Shown: one piece after another, positions 19,801 to 28,620 of the stretch
Layout: each line of letters starts with the position of its first letter
Numbering within the stretch: the stretch's first letter is position 1
Origin: Tolumonas lignilytica
GTDB lineage: Bacteria; Pseudomonadota; Gammaproteobacteria; Enterobacterales; Aeromonadaceae
DNA: 64,000 nucleotides
Reading direction: 5' to 3'
NCBI RefSeq assembly: GCF_000527035.1
Contig: NZ_AZUK01000002.1
Coordinates: 1 to 64,000, forward strand
Translations under genes and position numbers: made by a program
Notes under the pieces: generated by a model
The model's input: only the letters and a program-made list of their open reading frames with translations
Told to the model about the DNA's origin: nothing
Databases searched by the model: none

Positions 19801-20682
19801 GTCGATGATGATATTGAACAAGAAGGGCTCACACTCTGGAGCTTTGGGCCTTTGCCACAACAATATAGTCAGAAGCGAGCCGGTTTCGAGGTAAAAGCCT
19901 ATCCGGCACTCGTTGATCAAAAAGACTCAGTGGCTATCCAGTTATTTGATTCGCCTGCGGCCCAACAGGTTGCCATGTGGGCAGGACAGCGCCGTCTGAT
20001 CTTGTTAAATGTGCCTTCACCGATTAAATATCTACAGGAAAAATTACCGAATAAGGCAAAGCTGGGGCTCTATTTCACCCCCTTTGGTAAAGTTACCGAC
20101 CTTATTGATGACTGTATTGCATGTGGTTGCGATCAGCTGATGCAGCAGCATGGCGGTTTGTTGTGGGATAGCGAAGCATTCCAACAGCAGAAAGAAACGA
20201 TCCGTGGCGAATTAAACGAGTCAGTTGTCAAAATAGCAGCCCAAGTAGAACAGATCCTGACTGCCGCACATGGTATTCGTAAACATTTCAAAGGAAAAAT
20301 GACACTGGAATTGGCGTTTGCACATTCTGATATTCAAGCGCAACTAGAACGTTTGATTCATAAAGGATTTGTAACAGAAACTGGCGCTGCTCGTTTGCCG
20401 GATCTGCTGCGTTACATGAAAGGGATTGAGCGACGCATGGAAAAAATTCCGGTCGATGCAAATCGTGACCGCATGTATATGCTAAAGGTGCAGCAGGTTG
20501 AACAGGCGTATCAGCAACTTCTGGGAAAATTACCGAAAGGGCAGGCAATACCGGAAGAGATCCAAAATATACGCTGGATGATAGAAGAATTGCGTATTTC
20601 GTATTTTGCCCAAGTTTTAGGCACGCCGTATGCGGTATCTGATAAGCGGGTATTACAAGCGATAGAATCGATTAAATTGTAA
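16801..20682 (+). CDS. hrpA: ATP-dependent RNA helicase HrpA
   Basis: 1293 residues, close to the usual 1300. This DEAH-box helicase works in mRNA processing and rescue of stalled ribosomes. Walker A GETGSGKT (95-102), DEAH box IIIDEAHERS (Asp near 192), motif III TSAT and motif VI QRKGRCGR are all present, followed by the helicase-associated domain and the long C-terminal HrpA-specific region ending SYFAQVLGTPYAVSDKRVLQ. The start is TTG, supported by GGAG (16790-16793) seven bases upstream and by alignment with the E. coli N-terminus; no ATG fits. It is monocistronic. Confidence 0.97.
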   Translation: MSDAILRSLHSQLATCLPVDQVQLQRRLQGVQRLPANKKAAVLAIIEQELEKAQARAALRQQNIPQLHYPDLPVTDKRHEIAEAIRQHQVVIVAGETGSGKTTQLPKICIEAGRGQKGMIGHTQPRRLAARTVAARIAEELHCELGTHVGYKVRFHDQVNENSYIKLMTDGILLAEIQNDRLLMQYDTIIIDEAHERSLNIDFILGYLKQLLPKRPDLKVVITSATIDPQRFSRHFGNAPVIEVSGRTYPVEVRYRPWQEDEENDPLQGLFNAVDELCEEGLGDILIFLNGEREIRDTADALRKRNLRDTEILPLYSRLSNAEQNRIFSPHVGRRIILATNVAETSLTVPGIRYVIDPGTARISRYSYRTKVQRLPIEPISQASANQRKGRCGRVAAGICIRLYSELDFLGRPEFTDPEILRTNLASVILQMLALGLGDMSRFPFVEAPDVRHIKDGLRLLEELGAVSGSIEGKQALRLTSLGRQLSRIPLDPRLARMVLAAPKFDCLEEILIVTSALSIQDPRERPMDKQQAADEKHRRFEDKDSDFQSFINLWHYVQEQQDSLSQNQFRKQCQKEYLAYLRLREWQDIHYQVRQATRELGLMINQQPASAQALHSAILTGLLSHIGVKDGDKSEYIGARNARFMIFPGSGLFKKPPKWSMVAELTETSRLYGRIAARIQPEWIEPLAGHLIKTHYSDPRWSKKAGAVLASEKVTLYGITLVADREVQYGNIDPVVSRELFIRRALVEGDFETRHRFFAENRKLLAEVEVLEAKSRRRDILVDDETLYQFYDAHIPAEVVSARHFDAWWKVTSKETPELLNFEREMLLQGDASHINERDYPNQWTQGRLKFRLSYQFEPGDEADGVTVHIPLPLLNQVELIGFDWLIPGMRHELLVALIKSLPKQWRKNFVPAPNYADALLASVSPEQGPLLDAVERQLKRMSGLTVPRECWDINTIPDHLKMTFRIIDDKRRKIAESKDLLALKEQLRGQVQQTLSQVVDDDIEQEGLTLWSFGPLPQQYSQKRAGFEVKAYPALVDQKDSVAIQLFDSPAAQQVAMWAGQRRLILLNVPSPIKYLQEKLPNKAKLGLYFTPFGKVTDLIDDCIACGCDQLMQQHGGLLWDSEAFQQQKETIRGELNESVVKIAAQVEQILTAAHGIRKHFKGKMTLELAFAHSDIQAQLERLIHKGFVTETGAARLPDLLRYMKGIERRMEKIPVDANRDRMYMLKVQQVEQAYQQLLGKLPKGQAIPEEIQNIRWMIEELRISYFAQVLGTPYAVSDKRVLQAIESIKL

Positions 20683-20712
20683 TAACCACTGTTCACGCTC
20701 TTGTCATAACAA

Positions 20713-20740
20713 ACAGGCCTCGTTACGAGGCCTGTATTAT
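20713..20740. terminator. Bidirectional terminator after hrpA
   Basis: ACAGGCCTCG (20713-20722) pairs perfectly with CGAGGCCTGT (20726-20735) around TTA. It separates hrpA from the converging gene, with only a weak T-tract. Confidence 0.75.
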
Positions 20741-20758
20741 ATTGGCTACCGTAAGGTT

Positions 20759-22648
20759 TTATTTTTGCTGTGGCAGTTCCATAGAACCTTTTACGGTGAT
20801 CCCTGTCGGTTCAAAGTCCAACCCTGTCTGCAAACGAACGCCTCTCATTTGCTCAAGCATTGTTACAACTTGTTGAACTTCTTTGGTTTTAGTTGAATCA
20901 ACCGTGCCAGCGGTCGCCGAAGTGGCTGTAGTGACGGCGGCGGATGGCTCAGTACTCATTCCAGCTGAGGTGGTTGCCTGCATGGCTTGTTCGTTAGCAG
21001 TTGCCTTTTCTGCCATTTCAAACTGATGACGACTAAACTGGGCTATATCCGCCAACAAACTGTAATCAAAACCTAACTGATAGAAGCCATTGGCTGTCAG
21101 TGGTTGTTTAGCCAGTGATGCGGCCAGTTTGGCGCCAGATTCACCCGCAAAAATGGCAATATGTTGTCCATAGTGACCCAATTTGATCTTTTCTGGTAAT
21201 GCTAATACTGGTGGAATCGGCAAATCGACACTTTCTCCATCGGCTGGGAGTTTGACCATATCGGTTAATTGAGGATTAACCATCCCCAACATTCCCCACA
21301 ATTGTTGAGGCTGTTTACTGGAGATTGATGCAACAAAGCCAAGTTTTTCAATTGCTGCCGGCATATCAACGGCATCATTTTTCAGTTTCAGTTCTTGAAG
21401 ATTAAAATTGACCCCTTCCAGGCCCTGTACCATAGCAGTACCCATAGCCAGCATCGATGGGTTAGACATCTTCAGACTGCTTTGTATATCTTTCAATGGG
21501 GCACAAGTCAGCTGGGCTTGAGTTGCCCGATTCCATAACTCCGTGATAACCGGAGCCAGTTCATCAACATTGAGACCAACACCCATACTGGCCAGTGCTT
21601 TATTGTCTTTATCAAAGTCAGGAATGAAGCCTCGTAACTTCTGTAACGAACCCATTGTTGCCGCATCGTTTGATTCGACTTTGAAGGTACTGTCGAAACG
21701 AATAGGATTTCCTTTCGTATCCAGATTGGTGTACCCAAATATTTCTCTCGGCCAGAGTGATGCCATACCTTCAATATCTTTTTGGCATTCAGGAGTTCGA
21801 TAATCACTCAGGTTCTTTGAGCTTTCACCATCGTTGAGCTGATCCAGTAATTTTGCAAGAGGGCTATCGGCACGTGTTATTGTTTTTACTAACAGCTCAT
21901 TATTGATAAAGCCGAGAGAACTTTTACGGAAGTTATATTGTTGAACAAGCTTATCTAACAGACCGGATTGCTTCAGGGATTGCGCCGGTTTGGTGATACC
22001 AAATGCAATTGAGAGATCATCCGCCGGGATCATGTTACCCATATCGAGCGTCATCACCGCATAGCCATCTTTTTTGCCGATAGCAAAGGCGATGGGATGT
22101 GGATCTTGTTTAAAAAAATAGCGCTTATAAGTAAAGTCTTTAATTTTAGCGATATCTGATTTTGCTTTTGTACGCAATTCAGCCGCACTAATTAATTTGT
22201 CGAAATTAGCTTCATTTTCTAATTTAAAACGTAAAACAGGTAATGCGCCGACAGTATAAAAAGCAGCATCTAATTTATCGGCAACCCCAAAAGCTTGAGG
22301 ATTAATTGCTCCTTTGGTGAGATTTGTCACATATTCGGCATAAAGTCCGAAAATAATTTTTAATCCGTCATTCCATTTTTCTGGTTTAGATTCAATTTCT
22401 TTTTGCAGATGTTCGATTTCTTTTAATGAAGTCGTTGTTCCGCCTGTAAATAATTGTGAGAAGCGGGTTTGTAGCGGAGAAATAGTCTCTTGCCAAGATG
22501 CTGGCTCACTATCTCCCATAAAGACAAGGGTATCCGCTGGGATATAGTTAAGGCTGGTTTCCGTATTCCCTGCCGGATGTTGCGTTGCATAGTAAACACC
22601 ACCTGCAATTGCAGCGGCAACAGCAGCATATAAAATCCCGTTTTTCAT
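20759..22648 (-). CDS. Exported or membrane-anchored protein of unknown function
   Basis: 629 residues. The N-terminus KNGILYAAVAAAIAGGVYYA is an uncleaved-type signal anchor, so the bulk is periplasmic. Two similar-looking halves (LDAAFYTVGALPVLRFKLE near 130; PEKIKLGHYGQHIAIFAGE near 490) hint at a repeated fold, and a low-complexity Ala/Thr/Ser linker (about 545-585) precedes the C-terminal strand. Only two cysteines are conspicuous (RTPECQ and LTCAP). I do not recognise the family. It is monocistronic, divergent from the cold-shock gene and convergent with hrpA. There is no catalytic motif to suggest an enzyme. Confidence 0.75.
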   Translation of the reverse strand: MKNGILYAAVAAAIAGGVYYATQHPAGNTETSLNYIPADTLVFMGDSEPASWQETISPLQTRFSQLFTGGTTTSLKEIEHLQKEIESKPEKWNDGLKIIFGLYAEYVTNLTKGAINPQAFGVADKLDAAFYTVGALPVLRFKLENEANFDKLISAAELRTKAKSDIAKIKDFTYKRYFFKQDPHPIAFAIGKKDGYAVMTLDMGNMIPADDLSIAFGITKPAQSLKQSGLLDKLVQQYNFRKSSLGFINNELLVKTITRADSPLAKLLDQLNDGESSKNLSDYRTPECQKDIEGMASLWPREIFGYTNLDTKGNPIRFDSTFKVESNDAATMGSLQKLRGFIPDFDKDNKALASMGVGLNVDELAPVITELWNRATQAQLTCAPLKDIQSSLKMSNPSMLAMGTAMVQGLEGVNFNLQELKLKNDAVDMPAAIEKLGFVASISSKQPQQLWGMLGMVNPQLTDMVKLPADGESVDLPIPPVLALPEKIKLGHYGQHIAIFAGESGAKLAASLAKQPLTANGFYQLGFDYSLLADIAQFSRHQFEMAEKATANEQAMQATTSAGMSTEPSAAVTTATSATAGTVDSTKTKEVQQVVTMLEQMRGVRLQTGLDFEPTGITVKGSMELPQQK

Positions 22649-22730
22649 GTTTGTTATCCTAAGTGGGGTATCAAAATTAAATGCTAGTCAATTGTAAAAG
22701 AAATATTATTTTTTTCATTACTGTTTTTAA

Positions 22731-22758
22731 TTGACTTCGGCTTGGAATGCTTTAGATT
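22731..22758 (+). promoter_or_regulatory. Candidate promoter of the cold-shock gene
   Basis: TTGACT (22731-22736) and TAGATT (22753-22758) are spaced 16 bases and would give an untranslated leader of about 135 bases, typical of csp mRNAs. A small stem in the leader (CCTTTC ... GAAAGG, about 22845-22867) is visible. Predicted by eye only. Confidence 0.4.
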
Positions 22759-22898
22759 GGTATCAACTGATAGTGCGGTAGCGCTTACGTGGCATTCGAC
22801 GTCATTTCCTACAAGAAAGTCATCGTTGTCTCTTTAAGTAAACCCCTTTCAGCGTTAATGGCCGAAAGGCTCAAGTATTTTGTGTTAGGAAAAGTGTT

Positions 22899-23105
22899 AT
22901 GTCCGTACGTACTGGCAAAGTTAAATGGTTCAACGAAGCTAAAGGTTTTGGTTTTATTCAGCAGGATGAAGGTCCGGATGTGTTTGTTCATTTCCGTGCT
23001 ATCAACTCTACCGGTTTCAAAACCCTGGCTGAAGGCCAACGCGTTCAGTTCACTGTGACTCAAGGCCAGAAAGGCCCACAGGCTGAAAACGTAACTGTAC
23101 TGTAA
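22899..23105 (+). CDS. Cold-shock protein (CspA family)
   Basis: 68 residues forming a single cold-shock domain with both RNA-binding motifs: RNP1 KGFGFIQ (about 15-21) and RNP2 VFVHF (about 28-32). These proteins are nucleic-acid chaperones. The ATG is preceded by AGGAA. The long leader suggests post-transcriptional control, although membership of this paralogue among cold-induced or constitutive Csps cannot be told from sequence. A strong terminator follows. Confidence 0.95.
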   Translation: MSVRTGKVKWFNEAKGFGFIQQDEGPDVFVHFRAINSTGFKTLAEGQRVQFTVTQGQKGPQAENVTVL

Positions 23106-23122
23106 TTTATACAGCATCAGAT

Positions 23123-23152
23123 AAAAAAAGCGCCTTGGGGCGCTTTTTTTTT
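23123..23152. terminator. Bidirectional terminator csp / mdlB
   Basis: The stem AGCGCC-TTGG-GGCGCT has seven As on one side and nine Ts on the other. Confidence 0.9.
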
Positions 23153-23200
23153 GATCATTTTTTTTGCAAAACCACAGCTACACTGTCTCGGTGGTAACGA

Positions 23201-24925
23201 TTAGTTGGATGACATTTGCTGTAACTGATACAACATGGCGTAATGTTTGTTTGCGGCCAGCAAGGATGCATGATTACCGCGTTCAATAATTTTACCGTGC
23301 TGTAAAACGAGGATTTCGTCTGCATCGACGATGGTGGATAACCGATGGGCAACAATGAGCCATGCATGTTGCTTTCGAATAGATGCAATAGCTTGTTGCA
23401 GGTGGTGTTCGGTTTGTGAATCAACGTTAGCTGTTGCTTCATCAAGCACTAAGATAGGCGGGTGTGTTACTAACGCGCGGGCAAACGAAAGTAATTGTCG
23501 TTGCCCGGCAGAGATATTTTTCCCGCCCTCCTGTAATGTCATGGTAAGCGCTTCAGCAGGCTGCATACTGTCAAACCACTGAACATGCGTCAGTGTTTGT
23601 ATGATGTCCTCATCACTGATATTTGAGCGACCAAACCGAACGTTCTCAGCTACAGTCCCGGCAAAGATAAAAGGATCTTGCTGGATAACACCAATGTGCG
23701 TGCGCAAATGATTCAGATCCCATTTACTGATGTTCTGATGTTCAATCAGAATGGCACCAGTCGTAACTTGGTACATATGGCTAAGTAAATGCAGTATGGT
23801 GGATTTGCCACTTCCTGTATGACCAACTAGGGCCATCATTTTCCCTCGTTGCAATTCCAGATTAATATTCTGTAATACCAAATCACCGTCGGAATGATAA
23901 CGGAAACTCACGTTATCAAATCGGATGTTTCCCTGAATGGGGTGTTGATAAGTACCGGTCATTTCTTTTTCGGTATCGAGTAAATTGAACAGTCGTTCGC
24001 CAGCAATGAGGGATTGCTGAACTTGAGTTAACTGGTTGGTAAGTTCATTTATAGGTTCGATCATCCGCCCCATGTAACTGACGAACGCATAGATGATCCC
24101 CACCTGAATGTGAGATGTTCCCTGAATGGCAAACCAACTCAACAATGTGCCCAGAGTGAAAATGTAAAGCAGGTCAATCATGGGGCGCAGCAATAAACCG
24201 TTAAGTTGCAGAACCTTCATGCGAGATGCGTAATGCTGTTGGTTTGATGCTGCAAACTTTTCAGCAAATTGCGCTTCTTGCACCAGGGATTGAATAATGG
24301 GGATGCCCTGTAATGTTTCATTTAATTGATGGTTAAGGTCTGACATGGATTGTCGGGCTTGTCGTGACCAAGGCATAGAGCTTTTCTGGTATACCTGCAT
24401 CACGATGAAGGTGATTAGCATCATGAAGACAATAACGCTGGCCATCTGCCAGTTAAGCCAGAACATGCCGCATAGGATGCTGATCAGAAAAACGATTTTT
24501 TGTACTGACTGACCAATGACTTGTATATAAAGCTGTAACAGTGTCTCTGTGTCATTGCCAATGGTTGATATCAGATGACCGGTCTGATGCTGATCTAAAT
24601 AACGGGCAGGCAGACGTAATGCCGCTGAAAAAGTACTTTGCCTGAGTTCTTTGATAATTGATTGCGCGACGCGGTTGAATAGAAGTGTTTGTCGATAACT
24701 GCTAAAGGCGGCAATTCCTTGGAGTGCCATATAGGCCAGAATGAACACAATGATTTCATTCAAAACCCATAAACCCGCAGCAAGGCGGGTATCAATAAAA
24801 TGTTTTATTAGCAATGGCCCACAGATCTCTGCAAATGCAGAAAGAAACAAAAAAATAAGCCCGCTGAAGATCAAGCGGTAGTGCGGTTTACAATAGGCAA
24901 GCAGTCGTAATAATGTCTTATTCAC
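23201..24925 (-). CDS. mdlB: ABC exporter half-transporter MdlB-like
   Basis: 574 residues: six-helix ABC transporter domain followed by an ATPase domain. Walker A GHTGSGKST (about 375), signature ISAGQRQLLSFARAL, Walker B ILVLDEA and the switch His (VAHRLST) are visible. The first eight bases overlap mdlA, so the two half-transporters are co-translated and probably form a heterodimer, as in other MdlAB pairs. The substrate is unknown. It is the last gene of the operon and ends before the csp terminator. Confidence 0.92.
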   Translation of the reverse strand: MNKTLLRLLAYCKPHYRLIFSGLIFLFLSAFAEICGPLLIKHFIDTRLAAGLWVLNEIIVFILAYMALQGIAAFSSYRQTLLFNRVAQSIIKELRQSTFSAALRLPARYLDQHQTGHLISTIGNDTETLLQLYIQVIGQSVQKIVFLISILCGMFWLNWQMASVIVFMMLITFIVMQVYQKSSMPWSRQARQSMSDLNHQLNETLQGIPIIQSLVQEAQFAEKFAASNQQHYASRMKVLQLNGLLLRPMIDLLYIFTLGTLLSWFAIQGTSHIQVGIIYAFVSYMGRMIEPINELTNQLTQVQQSLIAGERLFNLLDTEKEMTGTYQHPIQGNIRFDNVSFRYHSDGDLVLQNINLELQRGKMMALVGHTGSGKSTILHLLSHMYQVTTGAILIEHQNISKWDLNHLRTHIGVIQQDPFIFAGTVAENVRFGRSNISDEDIIQTLTHVQWFDSMQPAEALTMTLQEGGKNISAGQRQLLSFARALVTHPPILVLDEATANVDSQTEHHLQQAIASIRKQHAWLIVAHRLSTIVDADEILVLQHGKIIERGNHASLLAANKHYAMLYQLQQMSSN

Positions 24926-26675
24926 TGTCCTCTCCCGTGAGTGCCTGCTCTAGCTGCTGATAGCGCCAGGTTTGCGCATACCAACCGCTGTTTTCTAATA
25001 ACGAAGCGTGGGAGCCAGTTTCTTTTTGCTCACCCTGTTCCAAGACGAGGATCTGATCAGCTTGTTCTAATCCTTGTAACCGGTGAGTCACCATTAATAA
25101 TGTGGTATCACGCGCTGTGGTAAGCAAGTTATGCAGGATCTTTGATGCGGTTTTAGCATCCACAGCAGATAAGGCGTCATCCAGTAAGAGGTAGGGGCGG
25201 CTGGTTAACCAGGCGCGAGCCAGTGCCAATCGCTGTTTTTGTCCTCCAGAGAGTGTAATTCCGCGCTCACCGACAGCGGTTTGGTAACCATGTGGCAAGC
25301 CTAAAATATCATGGTGTAATTCAGCTAGTTGTGCTGCAACGATGATTTCTTCTTCTGTTGCCTCTGGGCGACCCAAAGCGATGTTTTCTGCAACCGATAA
25401 AGAGAAGAGATAGGGCTCTTGCGGCACATAGGCAAATTGTTCGCGTAATTTTGCTAATGACCAGTCGGGTAATACGCGATTGTTTAGTGCAATATTCCCT
25501 TGATGCGGATCGGCAAAACGCTGGATGAGTTTCAGCAATGTGCTTTTTCCGGCACCGGTTGGCCCGACAATACCAATGAGTTCCCCGGCATTAATATTCA
25601 AGTGAATATGTGAGAGCAGAGGAGCGCCATTTTCATTATCAAATCGTTCGATCTTTATGTTCAACGAATGACCATCAGCAGGATGAGTTTCATTCCCCGA
25701 CGTTAATTGCGTTTCTGTGGTTAAAACAGTTTGAATACGATGATATGCCGCATTGCCACGTTCCAGGATGTTAAATAACCAGGCAATAGCAAACATAGGC
25801 CAGATCAATTGGCCGAGATAAAGGCTGAAACTGGTGAGCTGGCCAATAGTTAATTGATGTTGAAAAACCAACCAGCTTCCCCCTGCAATCGCAAGCAGAT
25901 ATGCGCTGCCAATACAGAGATAAATGACGGGTTCAAATTTTGCGTCTACCCGGGCTACCTGCATATTGGCCTGATTAGCCGCTGCAGCCGATTTTTCCAT
26001 TTGTTGCTCGGCATATTGTTCAGCAGCAAAAAGGCGCAAGGTGCGTAAACCGCTCATGTTTTCATGCGCTATATTATTCACCTCACCAAACGCAGCTTGT
26101 GCTTTGCCAAATGCCAGATGAATTTCCCTGCCAATGCGAGCTACTAAAAAAGCCATGATGGGCAGAGGGATCAGTGAGAGTAATGTAAGTGGTAGTGAAT
26201 AATGGGTTATCATGATCCACAGAACCAGACACCCCATAAACAACGAATCAACCAACGTGAGAATGCCTTCTCCGGCGGTCATTTCGACAGCCTGGATATC
26301 GTTACTGACATGCGCAATCAGTTCACCGGTTCGGTGGCGGCGGAAAAAGTCAGGGTCCATGGCCAGATAGTGCTGATAAAGCTGCTGGCGTAATAGATAT
26401 CCCAATCGGTATGCTGCACCATACAGTGCTACACGCCATATGTAACGAAGAACATACACCAGCAAACCAATGGCCAATAACGACAGGATTAATGGCTGAA
26501 AACGCGGCCAAATTGCCATACCTTGTGGCGCATTGACAACGGTATCAATCATTTCACCAATCAGTAATGGGACTCTGGTTTGGATGACGGCAATAAAACA
26601 TAGCACGCTGACCGTCAGTAAATAACGTTTCCACTGCGCGCGGAAAAACCAAGATAACTGCCAAATCAAAGTCAT
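24918..26675 (-). CDS. mdlA: ABC exporter half-transporter MdlA-like
   Basis: 585 residues, same layout as its partner: N-terminal six membrane helices (ALYGAAYRLGYLLRQQLYQH, HRTGELIAHVSNDIQ), then an ATPase domain with GPTGAGKSTLL, LSGGQKQRLALARAWL, LLLDDALSAVD and VTHRLQG. The Walker B motif ends DDA instead of DEA, with Asp replacing the usual catalytic Glu. This is consistent with the degenerate site of a heterodimeric exporter, the partner keeping DEA. ATGA overlaps with mepA upstream and the 8-base overlap with mdlB downstream place it mid-operon. Confidence 0.92.
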   Translation of the reverse strand: MTLIWQLSWFFRAQWKRYLLTVSVLCFIAVIQTRVPLLIGEMIDTVVNAPQGMAIWPRFQPLILSLLAIGLLVYVLRYIWRVALYGAAYRLGYLLRQQLYQHYLAMDPDFFRRHRTGELIAHVSNDIQAVEMTAGEGILTLVDSLFMGCLVLWIMITHYSLPLTLLSLIPLPIMAFLVARIGREIHLAFGKAQAAFGEVNNIAHENMSGLRTLRLFAAEQYAEQQMEKSAAAANQANMQVARVDAKFEPVIYLCIGSAYLLAIAGGSWLVFQHQLTIGQLTSFSLYLGQLIWPMFAIAWLFNILERGNAAYHRIQTVLTTETQLTSGNETHPADGHSLNIKIERFDNENGAPLLSHIHLNINAGELIGIVGPTGAGKSTLLKLIQRFADPHQGNIALNNRVLPDWSLAKLREQFAYVPQEPYLFSLSVAENIALGRPEATEEEIIVAAQLAELHHDILGLPHGYQTAVGERGITLSGGQKQRLALARAWLTSRPYLLLDDALSAVDAKTASKILHNLLTTARDTTLLMVTHRLQGLEQADQILVLEQGEQKETGSHASLLENSGWYAQTWRYQQLEQALTGEDSE

Positions 26676-27469
26676 CGTTTTTTATTCGAAAGAAGGAGTT
26701 CACAACGCCCCGGTAATTTCGGTATAGGGTTAGGGGCGGGCGTACTGCTTATCATGGCTGGCTTGGTCAGCCAAGATTGTAATTCGTAACCACAACCCGT
26801 GCCGGGTGGTGGCGCTTTTTGTGGTTCACAGTCTTTACTGCCAACCGGGCAGTGCAGACGGACATGAAAATGAGCGCTATGACCAAACCAGGGACGTAGT
26901 TTTCCTAACCAGGCTGGGTTACTGGCAGCATATTGTTCGCACATGGCTTGTTTGATCGGCGGATTGACAAAAATGCGCTCGACGCGAGGATCTTGTGCTG
27001 CCAGTTTCAGCAAGGTTATTTGTTGTTGACCAAAGTTTTTATTGACGTGATTGCTTTTGAAATCAACCATTTCCAATGGTTCGATATGGTTGCGTTCTGT
27101 GCTGCTCAATGTTTTTTTCGCGAAACGGAACCAAAAATCGGTATCAAGCCCGCTTTGGTGGCTGCGATGACCAGTAGGGAATGGTCCCCCCTTCGCCATC
27201 GCCATATCGCCAACCAGAATATCAGGTAAGCCTACTTTTTTAGCCTGACGAGCCAGATCCAACACATATTGCTCCATGATCGGATGGCCGAAATACCGCT
27301 TTTCCTGTGGTCGCAGGATCTGATATCCGAGCCCATGTTCAGGCAATTCGATGGCACCCTGCAGGCAACCTGCAGCATAACCGCCGATTGCTTCTGCAGG
27401 ACCATGGCTAGGCGTAGTCTGCTGCGTCCATGGATTACTCATGGCAGCAATTAAGATCCATTGATACAT
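26672..27469 (-). CDS. mepA: Penicillin-insensitive murein endopeptidase MepA
   Basis: 265 residues. A LAS-family zinc peptidase that cuts D-Ala-mDAP cross-links in peptidoglycan. Zinc ligands appear in GHRSHQSGLDTDFWFR (His and Asp) and SAHFHVRLHCP (His), and the family cysteines are present (CLQG, MCEQ, CPVG, CEPQ, GCGY, RCEL). The visible N-terminus (YQWILIAAMSNPW) is a very short signal segment, so either export is atypical or the true start differs. It lies 24 bases after the Gfo/Idh gene and overlaps mdlA by ATGA. Confidence 0.92.
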   Translation of the reverse strand: MYQWILIAAMSNPWTQQTTPSHGPAEAIGGYAAGCLQGAIELPEHGLGYQILRPQEKRYFGHPIMEQYVLDLARQAKKVGLPDILVGDMAMAKGGPFPTGHRSHQSGLDTDFWFRFAKKTLSSTERNHIEPLEMVDFKSNHVNKNFGQQQITLLKLAAQDPRVERIFVNPPIKQAMCEQYAASNPAWLGKLRPWFGHSAHFHVRLHCPVGSKDCEPQKAPPPGTGCGYELQSWLTKPAMISSTPAPNPIPKLPGRCELLLSNKKR

Positions 27470-27493
27470 GACAGTTGATAATTCCTACAAATG

Positions 27494-28465
27494 TTACTTT
27501 GTTTGCCAGATCATATTACCCGCTAAAGTGGGGCTTTGATCATACTGAGCAAGTGCGTGCCACAAGGGTAGCAGGCTTTGTTCCATCGCCAAAGCCCGTT
27601 GCAAAGGGAATAGACCCAATGCTATGGATTCGGCCTCATTTATTTCCTTTTTTTCGTATTGAATTAAGGTGTTGACGACTCGGTGGTTGGCTCTGATCCA
27701 AATGGCATCTTTGGCTTCTTCGCCCTGGCCATGGGCTATATCGTCAATCATTAACGGTTCCATCCACCACTGCCGGTCTGGGCGAAAACCGCCGCGAAGC
27801 TGATAGGCATTTTTAGTGCCAATTAAGGTTATGTCAAAATGTAAACCGGGATGTGGCCATGGACACAGCAGAAGATCAACCAAGGCGTGCTGACATTGTA
27901 ATTGCGCGGAAATATTGCAACCGGTACCTTGGCGGGCACCCAAAAAAGTCATTTCACCGAACAGATGATTCAGCAGTGAGAATGGATGGATCATATCTTC
28001 CATAAACCATTCCACGGGGGTTTTGGGGTAGGGCAGATTGACGCCTGCAACCACCGTGATCCGCATGAGTTCACCAAAATCACCGCTTTGGATCAAGTGT
28101 TGTAGTTGCTTTGCTGAATCAAGAAAGGGAAACGGGAAACTGATATAGCTATGGGGGGCGTTGAGGGCGAGAAATTGCGATTTATTCTCTGGTGTCAAGC
28201 CCAGCGGTTTTTCGCATAACAGAATTTTATTCTGCAATGCCTGTAGATAAGAGAGATGGGTTGCAGTGGGCGTTGCGATAGCGACGATGTCACAATCATG
28301 GAGAATGGAAAGTTCTGTACCATGATGAGGAATATTATCTTCGGCTGCTATTCTGGCAACCAGCTCGGCATCATGCGCCATCATGGCAATGACATCACAA
28401 CCCGCTTTTCTTAAGCCCTGGACGTGGACTCGGCCCCAATTTGTGCCTATTACACCCGCTTTCAT
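27494..28465 (-). CDS. Gfo/Idh/MocA family oxidoreductase
   Basis: 323 residues. N-terminal Rossmann fold with GVIGTNWGRVH (residues 4-14) replacing the common GxGxxG, then AIATPTATH and the family Lys in LLCEKPLGL (about residue 90). The C-terminal domain carries EWFMEDMIHPFSLLNHLFG (about 150-170), with a His in the position used for catalysis in this family. The substrate is unknown, probably a sugar-like compound. AGGAAGGAT precedes the ATG. It is first in an operon with mepA-mdlA-mdlB. Confidence 0.85.
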   Translation of the reverse strand: MKAGVIGTNWGRVHVQGLRKAGCDVIAMMAHDAELVARIAAEDNIPHHGTELSILHDCDIVAIATPTATHLSYLQALQNKILLCEKPLGLTPENKSQFLALNAPHSYISFPFPFLDSAKQLQHLIQSGDFGELMRITVVAGVNLPYPKTPVEWFMEDMIHPFSLLNHLFGEMTFLGARQGTGCNISAQLQCQHALVDLLLCPWPHPGLHFDITLIGTKNAYQLRGGFRPDRQWWMEPLMIDDIAHGQGEEAKDAIWIRANHRVVNTLIQYEKKEINEAESIALGLFPLQRALAMEQSLLPLWHALAQYDQSPTLAGNMIWQTK

Positions 28466-28620
28466 TGGTTATCCTTCCTATAATGAGTTGAATGTAGTTT
28501 ACTCTTATAAGGGATTCGTTTGCTAAAAGCTTCATCTGTCACATAAGATGTATTTCAGTTGTTACGAATATGTAATTCACTATTTTCAATGACGACCTAT
28601 TTGTGAGCAGGAGAGACACA

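Noticed and set aside
28603-28620. GTG start six codons before mscL
   Set aside because: It precedes the AGGAGAG ribosome site of the internal ATG, and MscL proteins begin at that ATG.
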